From Kitasatospora sp. GAS204B (lineage in GTDB: Bacteria; Actinomycetota; Actinomycetes; Streptomycetales; Streptomycetaceae): DNA of 64,000 nt. Numbering within the stretch: the first letter of the stretch is position 1; every line of letters begins with the position of its first letter. Below the pieces are notes generated by a model. The model saw only the letters and a list, made by a program, of their open reading frames with translations, had not been told where the DNA came from and ran no database searches. The stretch is taken from NCBI RefSeq assembly GCF_029892155.1, contig NZ_JARZAG010000007.1, positions 124,001 through 188,000 of the forward strand. The letters are read 5' to 3'. Below are positions 47,300 through 56,448 of the stretch, one piece after another. The translations under genes were made by a program, and so were the position numbers.

Positions 47300-47565
47300 A
47301 GCTCGGTCCTGTGCTGCGGCCGGCTACGGACCCCGGACTGCCGGACTGGCTCCAACTCGCCTGCGACAGGCACTAGTTCAACCTCGCTGGCCGGAACCTC
47401 CCACTCCACTCCGCCGCCCTCCGGCCGGAGGAACACCGTGGGGTACTTGCCGTACCCGGGGCACTGGTACACCCCGGTCCGGCCGGTCCTGGCGTCCCGC
47501 ACCACCTCGCCAACGCGGGGCGTGTACAGCTCCTTTGGGGGCTTGGGCGATCTGCTTGCACCCAT
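47296..47565 (-). CDS. Small conserved protein of second XRE/DUF397 cassette
   Basis: An 89-residue protein with VGEVVRDARTGRTGVYQCPG and VFLRPEGGGVEWEVPASEVE. It shares the pattern G-E-x-V-x-D...RTGV...LRP-x-G-G-x-E-W-E-V with the 21598-21921 protein. ATG 47565 follows AGGAGCGACG. It is divergent from the second XRE regulator with a 99-nt gap. Confidence 0.75.
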   Translation of the reverse strand: MGASRSPKPPKELYTPRVGEVVRDARTGRTGVYQCPGYGKYPTVFLRPEGGGVEWEVPASEVELVPVAGELEPVRQSGVRSRPQHRTEL

Positions 47566-47664
47566 CGTCGCTCCTCTCCGTAGTGATTCCACTACTAGGA
47601 CGACTCACTGTCCCGTACAGTCAAGAAGCCTTCAACCGCGCCAGATCTGGAGGGAGAGTAGATC

Positions 47665-48492
47665 TTGAATCGCTCAGAGCTGGACCCGGATGCGTCGCCG
47701 CGCGCCCGCTTCGGCGCTCAGATCCGCAGCGCACGCGAGGAGCGCGGGTGGACGCAGGAGGAGCTCGGCGAACGCATGGGCTACTCGGCAGTGCACATCT
47801 CGGCGGTAGAAATTGGCCGCAAGTCTCCAACTCTCCGATTTGCCACCGCAGCTGACGTAGCGTTCGGAACAGGAACACTGTGGGTTGATCGGCACGGCGA
47901 GGTTCGACGCGCCTCACTGCTTGACGGCTTCGAGGGGTACGCCGCGAAGGAGGCGAAGGCACGAGAGATTCGAGTCTTCGAGATCGGAGTGATACCGGGC
48001 CTGCTTCAAACGGTGGAGTACACCGGAGCGCTCGTGGACGCCCAGGTACAGCGAGGAACCATCAGCCGGGAAGAGGCCGACGAGTGGTGCGCACGCCTGC
48101 TTACCCGCCAACAGGGCCTCACCGCGTTTGATGCACCCCTACTTCACGCCGTTCTCGATGAAAGCTGCATCCGTCGGCTTGTTGGCGGACGGGCAGTGAT
48201 GGCCAGGCAACTCGTCGCGCTGGAAGAGCGCGCCCAGAGTCCAGGGACGATCATCCAGGTAGCCCCCTACTCCATGGGCGCGGATCGTCCGTTCGCACTC
48301 CCCGTGCATCTGCTGACACTCGCTGACCGAAGCTTGATCGGGTACTCGGAGTCCGAAGGTCAAGGCCACGTTCAACGCGATCCCAGAGCCCTTACCACCT
48401 GGGATAGGAACTACCATCGTCTTCAGGTGGGCGCACTTTCCGAGACTGCATCCATCGAGCTGATCCGCGCTGTTCGAGAGGACCTTGGGTGA
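47665..48492 (+). CDS. XRE-family regulator with DUF5753, second copy (TTG start)
   Basis: A 275-residue regulator. The helix-turn-helix is FGAQIRSAREERGWTQEELG and MGYSAVHISAVEIGRKSPTL; DUF5753 begins REIRVFEIGVIPGLLQTVEY. TTG 47665 with AGGGAGAGTAGATC upstream gives MNRSELDPDAS. It overlaps the DUF397 gene as GTGA and is divergent from the 89-residue protein. Confidence 0.9.
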   Translation: MNRSELDPDASPRARFGAQIRSAREERGWTQEELGERMGYSAVHISAVEIGRKSPTLRFATAADVAFGTGTLWVDRHGEVRRASLLDGFEGYAAKEAKAREIRVFEIGVIPGLLQTVEYTGALVDAQVQRGTISREEADEWCARLLTRQQGLTAFDAPLLHAVLDESCIRRLVGGRAVMARQLVALEERAQSPGTIIQVAPYSMGADRPFALPVHLLTLADRSLIGYSESEGQGHVQRDPRALTTWDRNYHRLQVGALSETASIELIRAVREDLG

Positions 48493-48695
48493 GTATGGAC
48501 ATATCTCAGGCCAGTTGGCGAAAGTCGACCTACAGCCAGCAACAGGGCGCGTGCGTAGAGGTCGCCGACAACTTTCGCAGCGTGGTCCCCGTCCGCGACT
48601 CCAAGAACCCCAACGCCCCCGCCCTGCTCTTCTCCCCCGAGGGCTTCACTGCCTTCGTAGCGGGCGTGAAGGGTGGCGAGTTCGGCGACGTGTGA
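48489..48695 (+). CDS. DUF397 small protein, second copy
   Basis: A 68-residue DUF397 protein: ASWRKSTYSQQQGACVEVAD, then VVPVRDSKNPNAPALLFSPE. Its GTG overlaps the preceding stop. It forms the same pair as 20442-20654 with its own XRE regulator. Confidence 0.9.
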   Translation: MSMDISQASWRKSTYSQQQGACVEVADNFRSVVPVRDSKNPNAPALLFSPEGFTAFVAGVKGGEFGDV

Positions 48696-48717
48696 GCCGT
48701 CCTCGGGACCCACAGAG

Positions 48718-48752
48718 AGCGAACCCGCGACCAAACCGGTCGAGGGTTCGCT
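48718..48752 (+). terminator. Hairpin after second DUF397 gene
   Basis: AGCGAACCC (48718-48726) and GGGTTCGCT (48744-48752) pair exactly; an inner CGACC/GGTCG also pairs. It lies 22 nt after the stop codon, so it likely ends this cassette. Confidence 0.7.
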
Positions 48753-48767
48753 GCGTTCTGCGCCCAC

Positions 48768-48960
48768 TCAGACCGTGGCAGGCACCTTCGCCGCAGCCTC
48801 GTTCACCGCAGACGCCGGCTCGGCATACAGCTCCCCAACCGTCGGGCTGTTGTAGGCAACCAGGTCGAGCGTCTTCTCGCGTGCGTGTGGCTACCGGGTC
48901 GGCAGATCAGACCTCGACCACGAACGCGGCCAGCTCGTCGCGGAGTTGCTCGATCCCCCC
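48768..48960 (-). pseudogene. Short coding remnants
   Basis: On the minus strand, PHAREKTLDLVAYNSPTVGE continuing LYAEPASAVNEAAAKVPATV runs to a stop at 48768 but opens after a TAG with no start. Just upstream, GIEQLRDELAAFVVEV ends at 48907. They read like pieces of real proteins. Family unknown; probably decayed genes. Confidence 0.3.
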
Positions 48961-49021
48961 AAGTGCCCCGCCGCCGGACCTCCGAGCGGAGGCAAGTCCG
49001 GTGACGGGGCATCGACAGAGG

Positions 49022-49834
49022 TCAGTGCGTCGGCGCCGGTGTCGGGTACAGGCTGGCCAGTGGGTTGACGTAGGTCTTGGCGGGCATGCAGTTGGGGGCG
49101 GGGCTCTGCATCAGACCGGCCTGGAGTTCGCGGGAGCTGTGCGCCGGGTCGGTCTTGGCCAGCGGCAGGTAGATGAAGAGTTGCAGGTCGGCCGGGATGG
49201 CACTGGGGCGGATGGTGAGGACCTGCCGGCCGCCGTCCTGGCTGGCTTCCTCTTCCATGTCCCAGCCGTAGGCCGCCAGCCGGCCCTGTCCGCCGTCCTG
49301 GTTTCCCTTGGCCTCGGTCTCCGGCGGGTAGGAGGCCATCGTCGGGTCGGGGGCGTGGCAGCCGGGTTCGCCGGCGTAGACGCGGCTGCGGACGCCGGCC
49401 CGGTCCAGGTCGCGCTGCAGCTGGGTCGCGTCGACCGGCTTGTAGCCGTCCAGGATGGTGAGTTTGACGAGGTCGTCGCTGCCGCTCTGCAGGGTGTACG
49501 CGGCGTTGGTGACGTTCCCCAGCGGCTGGCTCCCGGCGCTGGCGCCGCCGCCGGCAACGACCGGGGCGGGTGCGGGGGAGCGGCCGACCCCGGTGGTGAG
49601 GGTGACCCCGGCGACGGCGACGGCGGCGGCCAGGCCCATCGGGAGCGCCACCCGCAGGGCCAGGGTCCGGCGCTTGGCAGCGCTACGGGAGTGCTCGGTC
49701 ACGGCGTCCATCAGGTGCTCCTTCAGCAGGAAGTGGCGGTGAGGGGAGAGCTCCGGTACGGCCGCGGCCGGCAGCAGCCGGGCCAGCTCCTCCCGCTCGG
49801 TCTGCTGGGACCGGCCTCGGGGGGTGGCGTTCAT
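49022..49834 (-). CDS. CU044_5270-like membrane protein, sigma partner
   Basis: A 270-residue protein: cytoplasmic part (EREELARLLPAAAVPELSPH, RHFLLKEHLMDAV), one helix (LRVALPMGLAAAVAVAGVTL), and an extracytoplasmic domain ending PLASLYPTPAPTH. This is the layout of the CU044_5270 family that sits next to ECF sigma genes in actinomycetes. It overlaps the sigma stop by 4 nt. An anti-sigma role is inferred. Confidence 0.8.
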   Translation of the reverse strand: MNATPRGRSQQTEREELARLLPAAAVPELSPHRHFLLKEHLMDAVTEHSRSAAKRRTLALRVALPMGLAAAVAVAGVTLTTGVGRSPAPAPVVAGGGASAGSQPLGNVTNAAYTLQSGSDDLVKLTILDGYKPVDATQLQRDLDRAGVRSRVYAGEPGCHAPDPTMASYPPETEAKGNQDGGQGRLAAYGWDMEEEASQDGGRQVLTIRPSAIPADLQLFIYLPLAKTDPAHSSRELQAGLMQSPAPNCMPAKTYVNPLASLYPTPAPTH

Positions 49835-50493
49835 CGGATCGTCTCCTTGGTCGACCGGACCGCGAGCGCGCGGTCTCCTGCTACCTGTCCGCAGATGCCG
49901 GTGCGTTGCGTACTTTCCGGGGGGTGCGTGCTTCTTGCGGAGCGGGCTGCGGCCAGCTCCTTGGCGGTGAGTTCCCGCAATCGGCTGCGGGCGCGTGACA
50001 GCCGCGAGCGGACCGTTCCGACCGGTTTGCCGAGCGCCTCAGCGGCGGCCGCGTGGTCGAGGCCCTCCCACACGCACAGCGCGAACACCTCCCGCTCGGC
50101 CGGGCGCAGCTGCTCCAGCGCGGCCTTCGCGGCGGCGAGCTGCTCGGCGTCGGCGATACGGCCGGTCAGCTCGGCGGCGAAGTCGGGCGCGGCCTCGCGC
50201 GGCGGCAGTTTGGCGAGTGCCTGCTGGTGACGGCGCGCGGCCCGGCGGGTGTTGCGGATGACGTTGGTGGCGATGCCCAGCAGCCAGGGCCGCAGGCTCT
50301 CCCCCTCGGGGTCGACCCGCGCACGCAGGCGCCAGGCCTCCAGGAAGGTCAGTGAGACCACGTCCTCGGCGACGGCCCGGTCCCCGGTCATCCGGACGGC
50401 ATAGCGGTGCACCGCGCGGGCGTGATCCTCGAAGATCTGCCCGAACGCCACTGAATCCCCGGCTCGCACCCGGGCGCGAATCGATTTGTCCAC
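49831..50493 (-). CDS. ECF-subfamily RNA polymerase sigma factor
   Basis: A 220-residue sigma factor. Region 2 is AFGQIFEDHARAVHRYAVRM with VAEDVVSLTFLEAWRLRARV; region 4 is LRPAEREVFALCVWEGLDHA and GKPVGTVRSRLSRARSRLRE. The start GTG 50493 has no strong ribosome site. A C-terminal 40-residue extension is Ser/Thr/Arg-rich. The adjacent membrane protein may be its regulator. Confidence 0.88.
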   Translation of the reverse strand: MDKSIRARVRAGDSVAFGQIFEDHARAVHRYAVRMTGDRAVAEDVVSLTFLEAWRLRARVDPEGESLRPWLLGIATNVIRNTRRAARRHQQALAKLPPREAAPDFAAELTGRIADAEQLAAAKAALEQLRPAEREVFALCVWEGLDHAAAAEALGKPVGTVRSRLSRARSRLRELTAKELAAARSARSTHPPESTQRTGICGQVAGDRALAVRSTKETIR

Positions 50494-50725
50494 ACCCGTA
50501 CCTGTCCGACCGCACCCGGCCGTTGCCGTGATCCACGCCACATGCCCGGGTGGGGCCCGGCGGCCCTCCTGCCTGGCGGGCCGGCCGGAGCCGGGACTGA
50601 ACGAGCCGCGCAACCAGCGGCCACAGACGGTCGCACGGTAGCGCGGCACCTAGTACTACAGCCTGGGATGGCGACATTTGCAGCACCTGCTCGACCCCCG
50701 CAGCGACCAAGAGGGGAACTGAGGA

Positions 50726-51270
50726 GTGGATCTCCACAAGCTTCTGAAATCCGATGCCGAGACCCTGGCGAAGGAGTTCGAGGGGCATGATCCGGTCGCG
50801 TTCACGCGCCTCCTCTCGGAGCGCATCATCGACAACGACGGGACCTGCGCCACCTGTGTTCGAACGTCGCCGACGAGGCCTCGGTCGGCGAGATGGCGCG
50901 CTTCCTGGAATTCCTGGACACCGTGGGCGCCACCGCCTTCGGCTGCCTCCTCTACGGGTTGGGCCGGGAGACCGAGGCCGAGCTGTGGTGGGGAGTGGCC
51001 GCAGGCGCCGAGGACACGCTGGCCGTCCACTACGCCGCCACCGGCCGCACCGCCCGCGCCCAGGCAGTGCGCGACAACCTGGAGGAGGTCGAACCGGAGC
51101 GGCTGCCCCCGCCACGCCCTGGTCGAAGAACTCGACGCCCGCCCGGCCGGGAAAGCCCTGCGCGGCTTCGTCGAAGAGGCGCTGGAATCGGCACCCCCGG
51201 GCGCCGCCGCGCGCAGAGTGCTCCGGCGCGCCCCCGGCGCCGCACCTCGCCGGTGCGGCGCCGATGACGC
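50726..51270 (+). pseudogene. Unknown gene with two frameshifts
   Basis: GTG 50726 opens VDLHKLLKSDAETLAKEFEG followed by HDPVAFTRLLSERIIDNDG. Then the reading shifts to SNVADEASVGEMARFLEFLD and TVGATAFGCLLYGLGRETEA, and again back to RHALVEELDARPAGKALRGF. The three pieces make sense together only with two compensating shifts near 50865 and 51110. I do not recognise the family. It may be a decaying gene or carry sequencing errors. Confidence 0.5.
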
Positions 51271-51516
51271 TCCCAGCCCGGCCAGCCAGTGGCCCCAGGC
51301 CGTAGCTGTCTCACGACCGCTGGTGGGTCTGACGATCCATCAGGCCCAGACGGCGGAGCATCAGGATCCGCGAGCACCTCTCATCCTCACCGGGTCAGAT
51401 GATCACAGATCGGGTACTACTGGCTACGCCGAAGCCCTGGGAACTGTGGGACCAGAGAAAGCCGGAAGAAACAGGCACCCGGGTGGTGGCAGTGCTGTCC
51501 AGGCGGGGCCGGGTGG

Positions 51517-51942
51517 TCAGCCGGCCCCGGGGGCCAGCCGCCGCTCGTCCGCGCCGATCAGCAGGTCGTTGATGCTCGCGTAGCGGCGGCGCATCAGGCC
51601 GTTCGCGTCGAACTCCCATTGCTCGTTGCCATAGCTGCGCCACCACTGCCCGGACGCGTCATGCCACTCGTACTCGAAGCGTACCGAGATCCGGTTGTCG
51701 GTGTAGGCCCACAGCTCCTTGCGCAGGCGGTAGTTCAGCTCGCGCTCCCACTTGGCGTGCAGGAACGCGACGATCTCCTGGCGGCCGTGCAGGAAGACGT
51801 CGCGGTTACGCCACTCGGAGTCTTCCGTGTAGGCGAGGGCGACTCGTTCGGGATCGCGGGTGTTCCAGGTGTCCTCGGCGGCCTGGACCTTCAGTAGTGC
51901 GGTGGCCTCGGTGAACGGGGGGACGGGTGGCCGGTGGGTCAT
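51517..51942 (-). CDS. NTF2-like DUF1348 protein
   Basis: A 141-residue protein of the DUF1348 type: [20 protein letters not shown], then [20 protein letters not shown] and the C-terminal [20 protein letters not shown]. These are cone-like NTF2-fold proteins of unknown substrate. ATG 51942 has GAGGAGCG upstream. It is divergent from a GlxA-type regulator, which may control it. Confidence 0.9.
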   Translation of the reverse strand: MTHRPPVPPFTEATALLKVQAAEDTWNTRDPERVALAYTEDSEWRNRDVFLHGRQEIVAFLHAKWERELNYRLRKELWAYTDNRISVRFEYEWHDASGQWWRSYGNEQWEFDANGLMRRRYASINDLLIGADERRLAPGAG

Positions 51943-52177
51943 GACGCTCCTCGCTTCGGTGCTGCGGTGCGCTCGGGGCACGGTGCACCCGAGAGGTCGG
52001 GGCACTCGTTGGTGTCCGCAGAGCGGGGCGCCGGTGGGTGCCCGGGAGGCCGGGCCGGGGCGTTCGGCGCGGCCGGTGGCCTCCCCTTCACTCTGGCCCG
52101 ACCGGGCAGCTCACGGCCATGTCTGGTCGGACACCTCACCCACAGATCCGGCCGTCGAGGCGCCGTATGCTCGATGG

Positions 52178-53125
52178 ATGTCATTCCCGCGCAGCCGCCG
52201 AATCGCCGTGCTCGCGTACGACGGCGTCCGGTTGTTGGACGTCGCGGCACCGCTGGAGGTCTTCAGCACCGCAGGGGCGTATGAGGTCGTGCTCTGCTCC
52301 CCCGGCGGCGCGACCGTCACCGCCTCGACCGGGACCGTGCTGCCCGTGGGCGCCGACGCCTTCGCCGTCCACGCGGACACCGTCGTCGTGCCCGGCTCGC
52401 TGACCCTCCCCGACGGGCCCGTGCCCGACGGCCTGGTCGCCGCCGCCGCCCTGCTGGCCGCCTCGGCGAGCCGCGTCACGTCCGTGTGCACAGGCGCGTT
52501 CGTGCTCGCCGAGGCCGGGCTGCTGGACGGCCGCCGGGCCACGACGCACTGGCGGCACGCGGTGGCATTGAGCCGCCGCTACCCGCGCGTCACGGTCGAG
52601 CCGGACTCGATCTACGTCCGCGACGGCCACCTGCTGACCTCGGCCGGTGTCAGCGCCGGCATCGACCTCGCCCTCGCGCTGGTCGAGGACGACCTCGGCC
52701 CGCAGGCCGCCCGCGAGGTGGCTCGCGACCTGGTGGTTTTCATGCAGCGGGCCGGCGGGCAGTCGCAGTTCTCGGTGCCAGCGCGGATGCCGCGCCCACG
52801 CCACGACGCCCTGCGTGCCGCACTCGACGCGGTCGCGGCCGACCCGGCGACTGACCATTCGGCGGTGGCGCTCAGCCGGCGGGTCGGCCTGAGCTCCCGT
52901 CAGCTGAGCCGGCTGTTCCGGGCGCAGCTCGACACCACGCCGTCGGCGTACGTCGAACAGGTGCGACTGGAGGTGGCGCGTGGCCTGCTGGAAGCTGGGG
53001 AGTCGGTGACCGGCGCGGCCCGCCGTTCGGGCCTGGGAAGCGACGAGACGCTGCGCCGGGTCTTCCTTCGGCACCTCGGCGTTCCACCGTCGACGTACGT
53101 GGCCCGGTTCCGCAGCACCCGGTGA
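52178..53125 (+). CDS. GlxA-type AraC-family regulator
   Basis: A 315-residue regulator with an N-terminal DJ-1/PfpI domain (SRRIAVLAYDGVRLLDVAAP, then VTSVCTGAFVLAEAGLLDGR) and a C-terminal AraC domain (RRVGLSSRQLSRLFRAQLDT, ARRSGLGSDETLRRVFLRHL). It is 235 nt from the divergent DUF1348 gene. Another gene of this type lies at 61622. Confidence 0.93.
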   Translation: MSFPRSRRIAVLAYDGVRLLDVAAPLEVFSTAGAYEVVLCSPGGATVTASTGTVLPVGADAFAVHADTVVVPGSLTLPDGPVPDGLVAAAALLAASASRVTSVCTGAFVLAEAGLLDGRRATTHWRHAVALSRRYPRVTVEPDSIYVRDGHLLTSAGVSAGIDLALALVEDDLGPQAAREVARDLVVFMQRAGGQSQFSVPARMPRPRHDALRAALDAVAADPATDHSAVALSRRVGLSSRQLSRLFRAQLDTTPSAYVEQVRLEVARGLLEAGESVTGAARRSGLGSDETLRRVFLRHLGVPPSTYVARFRSTR

Positions 53126-53299
53126 TTCAGTCGGGTCATGAGGAGGTCGGGGACCCGCAAATTGCCTGACGCCCAGTCGAAGGCGGCGAACTCCCTGTTC
53201 GCCGTCGAGGCGGCCTACCCGCCGGCCCCGCACACCGCCCAGAATCGCCAAGATCTGACTATCTGTCAGAGATTCCTGGAGCCAGGGCCGGAGCATGAG

Positions 53300-53336
53300 C
53301 CGGCCCCCTTCCCGAGAAAGACGGGAAGGGGGCCGG
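53300..53336. terminator. Perfect 15-bp terminator hairpin
   Basis: CCGGCCCCCTTCCCG (53300-53314) and its complement (53322-53336) enclose an AGAAAGA loop. It lies between the convergent GlxA-type and symporter genes and would stop transcription from both sides. Confidence 0.85.
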
Positions 53337-53344
53337 GCGCATGG

Positions 53345-54691
53345 TCACGCAGCAGCAGGGAGCCTGTCCGGACCAGTGACCCCGCTCTCGACAGCCGAAC
53401 TCCGCCCCTCGTACAGGTCACCGGTCGGGTCGTTGTAGGCGCCGCGATCGAGGATTCCCTCCCGGGCCGACACCAGCAACGGCACCACGACCTGCCCCGC
53501 CACGTTCGTCGCCGTCCTCATCATGTCCAGGATCGGGTCGATCGCCAGCAGCAGGCCCACGCCCTCCAGCGGCAGACCGAGCGTGGAGAGGGTCAGCGTC
53601 AGCATCACGATCGCGCCCGTGAGGCCGGCCGTCGCAGCGGAGCCGATCACCGAGACGAACGCGATCAGCAGGTAGTCGCCGACGCCCAGGTGGATGCCGT
53701 AGACCTGCGCGACGAAGATCGCGGCGATCGACGGGTAGATCGCGGCGCAGCCGTCCATCTTCGTGGTCGCGCCGAACGGGACGGCGAACGAGGCGTACTC
53801 GCTCGGGACGCCAAGGCGTTCGGTGACCCGGCGGGTGACCGGCAGGGTGCCGACCGATGAGCGGGAGACGAAGGCCAACTGGATGGCCGGCCAGGCGCCC
53901 TGGAAGAAACGCAGCGGGTTGAGGCCACCGACGAAGCGCAGCAGCAACGAGTAGACGACGAAGAGCACCAGCGCGCAGCCGACGTAGATGTCGAGCGTGA
54001 ACGTGGCGAGCGGGCGCAGCAGGTCCCAGCCGTACTCGGCGACGGACTTGCCGATCAGGCCGAGCGTGCCGAGCGGGGCGAGCCGGATCACCCACCAGAG
54101 CGCGGTCTGCACGAGCTCCAGCAGCGACTCGCTCAACTTCAGTACCGGCGCGGCCTTTTCGCCGGCCTTCAGGATCGCGGCGCCGGCCACGACCGCGAGG
54201 AAGACGATCTGCAGCACGTTCACCTTGAGGAACGCGTCGGCGATGTTGGTCGGGATGATGCCGGTCAGGAAGTCGACCCAGGAGCCGGCGTCGGCCGGGG
54301 CCTTGAGGCCGCTGGTGGCGAAGTGGGTGCCGTGGCCCGGGTCGGTGGCCAGGCCGATCGCCAGCCCGATGGAGACCGCGATGAGGCTGGTGATGCCGAA
54401 CCAGAGCAGGGTCCGCACGGCCAGCCGGGCGGCGTTGGTGACGTTGCGCAGGTTGGCGATCGAGACCACGATCGCGGTGAAGACCAGCGGCGGGACGGCC
54501 AGCTTGAGCAGCTGGACGAAGGTCTTGCCGACCGTGTCCAGCGTGGTGGTCAGCCAGGAGACGTCGTTCTGGCGGGCGACGAAGCCCAGCACGACGCCGA
54601 GCACCAGGCCGGCGACGTTCTGCACCCAGAACGGGGTGCGGCGCAGGCGGGCCAGGCCCGACGGCGCGGGGGCGGGGGTGGCAGTGGACAT
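53345..54691 (-). CDS. Dicarboxylate/amino-acid cation symporter (DAACS)
   Basis: A 448-residue transporter with about eight helices and two re-entrant loops. SRSSVGTLPVTRRV is the serine-rich HP1 and GATTKMDGCAAIYPSIAAIF the unwound TM7 motif. This is the GltP/DctA type, importing glutamate, aspartate or C4 acids with cations. ATG 54691 gives MSTATPAPAPSG; an upstream frame start is unlikely. Confidence 0.93.
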   Translation of the reverse strand: MSTATPAPAPSGLARLRRTPFWVQNVAGLVLGVVLGFVARQNDVSWLTTTLDTVGKTFVQLLKLAVPPLVFTAIVVSIANLRNVTNAARLAVRTLLWFGITSLIAVSIGLAIGLATDPGHGTHFATSGLKAPADAGSWVDFLTGIIPTNIADAFLKVNVLQIVFLAVVAGAAILKAGEKAAPVLKLSESLLELVQTALWWVIRLAPLGTLGLIGKSVAEYGWDLLRPLATFTLDIYVGCALVLFVVYSLLLRFVGGLNPLRFFQGAWPAIQLAFVSRSSVGTLPVTRRVTERLGVPSEYASFAVPFGATTKMDGCAAIYPSIAAIFVAQVYGIHLGVGDYLLIAFVSVIGSAATAGLTGAIVMLTLTLSTLGLPLEGVGLLLAIDPILDMMRTATNVAGQVVVPLLVSAREGILDRGAYNDPTGDLYEGRSSAVESGVTGPDRLPAAA

Positions 54692-54823
54692 GGGGGTGCG
54701 GCTCCGGGGCAGGACGGGGGAAAGCGCGGGCAACGGCAGGGGCGGGCGGCGCACGGGAGATGTCCGGGCCGGATCAGCCGGGCAGCCGATCAGCCGGACG
54801 GTTCGTAGCGAGGGGTACGCCGC

Positions 54824-54946
54824 CTAGCTACAGCTCGGAAAGCGACACGAGCGGCCTGCACCCGGCAGGCACGGCGACAGCGGCAGCGCGCACGGCATGA
54901 GCGCGTCGCTCATGTCCTGCTGCCGGAGTGCGCCTGGGGTGGTCAT
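54824..54946 (-). CDS. Possible small ORF upstream of symporter
   Basis: A 40-codon frame, MTTPGALRQQDMSDALMPCA and LPLSPCLPGAGRSCRFPSCS, with four Cys. It begins with an ATG close to the AT-rich region and has no ribosome site, so a leaderless transcript would be needed. It could be a leader peptide or chance. It lies 130 nt upstream of the symporter start. Confidence 0.25.
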   Translation of the reverse strand: MTTPGALRQQDMSDALMPCALPLSPCLPGAGRSCRFPSCS

Positions 54947-54969
54947 GGGCGACACACTAACAGTAAATA

Positions 54970-54996
54970 TTTGAGATGTTCAAAGTACTTCTTTGA
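54970..54996. promoter_or_regulatory. Three phased half-sites in an AT-rich patch
   Basis: TTTGA (54970-54974), TCAAAG (54980-54985) and CTTTGA (54991-54996) alternate in orientation with a period near 11 nt. They sit in the AT-rich gap between the divergent symporter and MFS genes. Binding of a dimeric regulator to two overlapping inverted sites is a fair guess. Confidence 0.5.
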
Positions 54997-55131
54997 TATG
55001 CGAACAGGGCGGCATGTGCGAGGCCGCCACACCAAGTGCCGGTCCGATCAACGGGCAGTCAGATTGACGGCCCATGGTTATACGAATAACTTGAGGAGCC
55101 ATCCGCCACCACCACCGCCCGGGAGACCCCC

Positions 55132-56349
55132 GTGGGCTACCTCGCCCTGCTCCGTGCCCCGCACGTGACCCGACTGCTGCTCGGCACCCTGCTCGGCCGC
55201 CTCCCGGCCGGCATGACCGCGCTCGTCGTCGCGCTCGCGCTGCGCGAGGCGGGCGCGCCGTACAGCAGGATCGGGCTGGCCACGGCCGCCTACGCGATCT
55301 CGGCGGCGATCGGCGGCCCGGTGCTCGGGCGGCTCGTCGACCGCACCGGGCAGCCCAAGGTGCTGCTCAGCTCCGCCGTGGTCGCCGGGCTCGGCTACGC
55401 GCTACTGGCGCTCGCCCCCGGCAACCCGGCGGCCGCGATCGGCGGCGCCGCGCTGGCCGGCCTGTGCATGCCGCCGCTCGAACCCTGCCTGCGCGCACTC
55501 TGGCCCGAGGTGGTCGCCGAGGAGCAGCTCGACACCGCCTACGCCTTCGACTCCGCCTCCCAGCAGATCCTCTACGTGGCAGGCCCATTGGCGGTGGCCG
55601 GCATCGCCGCGGTCGCCAGCCCGGTCGCCGCGCTGTGGGCCGCCGCCGGCCTCGGCCTGGCCGGCGCCCTGGTGGTCGCCACCGCCGGACCGGCCCGCCG
55701 CTGGCAGGCGCCGCCCCGCGAGCACGGCGCCGGACTGCTCGGCCCGCTGCGCTCCCCCGGCCTGGTCCTGCTGTTGATCGGCCTGGCCGGCGCGGGGTGG
55801 ACGGTCGGCGCGCAGAACGTCCTCTTCATCGCCTACGCCGAGCGCCACCCGCACCAACTGCCGGGCGGCGCCGGGCTGCTGCTCGCCCTGGCGGCCCTGG
55901 CCGGGCTGCTCGGCGCGCTCGGCTACGGCGCCATGCGCTGGCGCAGCGACACCGCGACCCGGACCTGGGCGCTGGCCCTGGCGATGGGCGCCTGCTACCT
56001 GCCGCTGCTCCTGCTGCCCGGCCCCGGACCGATGGCGGCGCTCGCCTTCGTCTCCGGCCTCGGCCTGGCCCCGCTGCTCGCGGCGGCCTTCGTGCTGGTC
56101 GCCGAGCTGGCCCCGACCGGGACGGTCACCGAGGCCTTCGCCTGGCTGATCACCCTGTTCGCCACCGGCAACGCGCTCGGCTACGCGGTCTCCGGCTCGC
56201 TGGTGTCCGGCTCGCTCGCGGCGGTGGCCTGGTGCGCGGTCGGCGGGATCAGCCTCGGCGGGGTACTGCTCTTCGTCGCCCGGCGGCAACTGCGGCCGGT
56301 GGCTCCGGCGGTGGCAGCGACGGCAGCGCGGGCGGCGCTGGCCGGCTGA
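55132..56349 (+). CDS. MFS permease
   Basis: A 405-residue permease with about 12 helices. The loop between helices 2 and 3 reads GGPVLGRLVDRTGQPK, the MFS motif A pattern. It resembles sugar or drug exporters of actinomycetes; the substrate is not visible. GTG 55132 starts MGYLALLRAPHVTRLL. It is divergent from the symporter. Confidence 0.88.
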   Translation: MGYLALLRAPHVTRLLLGTLLGRLPAGMTALVVALALREAGAPYSRIGLATAAYAISAAIGGPVLGRLVDRTGQPKVLLSSAVVAGLGYALLALAPGNPAAAIGGAALAGLCMPPLEPCLRALWPEVVAEEQLDTAYAFDSASQQILYVAGPLAVAGIAAVASPVAALWAAAGLGLAGALVVATAGPARRWQAPPREHGAGLLGPLRSPGLVLLLIGLAGAGWTVGAQNVLFIAYAERHPHQLPGGAGLLLALAALAGLLGALGYGAMRWRSDTATRTWALALAMGACYLPLLLLPGPGPMAALAFVSGLGLAPLLAAAFVLVAELAPTGTVTEAFAWLITLFATGNALGYAVSGSLVSGSLAAVAWCAVGGISLGGVLLFVARRQLRPVAPAVAATAARAALAG

Positions 56350-56448
56350 CGGCTGCGGCCCGTACGCAGGCACGCAGGCACGCACGCTGACGGTCACTCA
56401 GGATCCTGGTGGGGAGTCCTGGGACCATCGCAACGCGGCCGGCGATCA

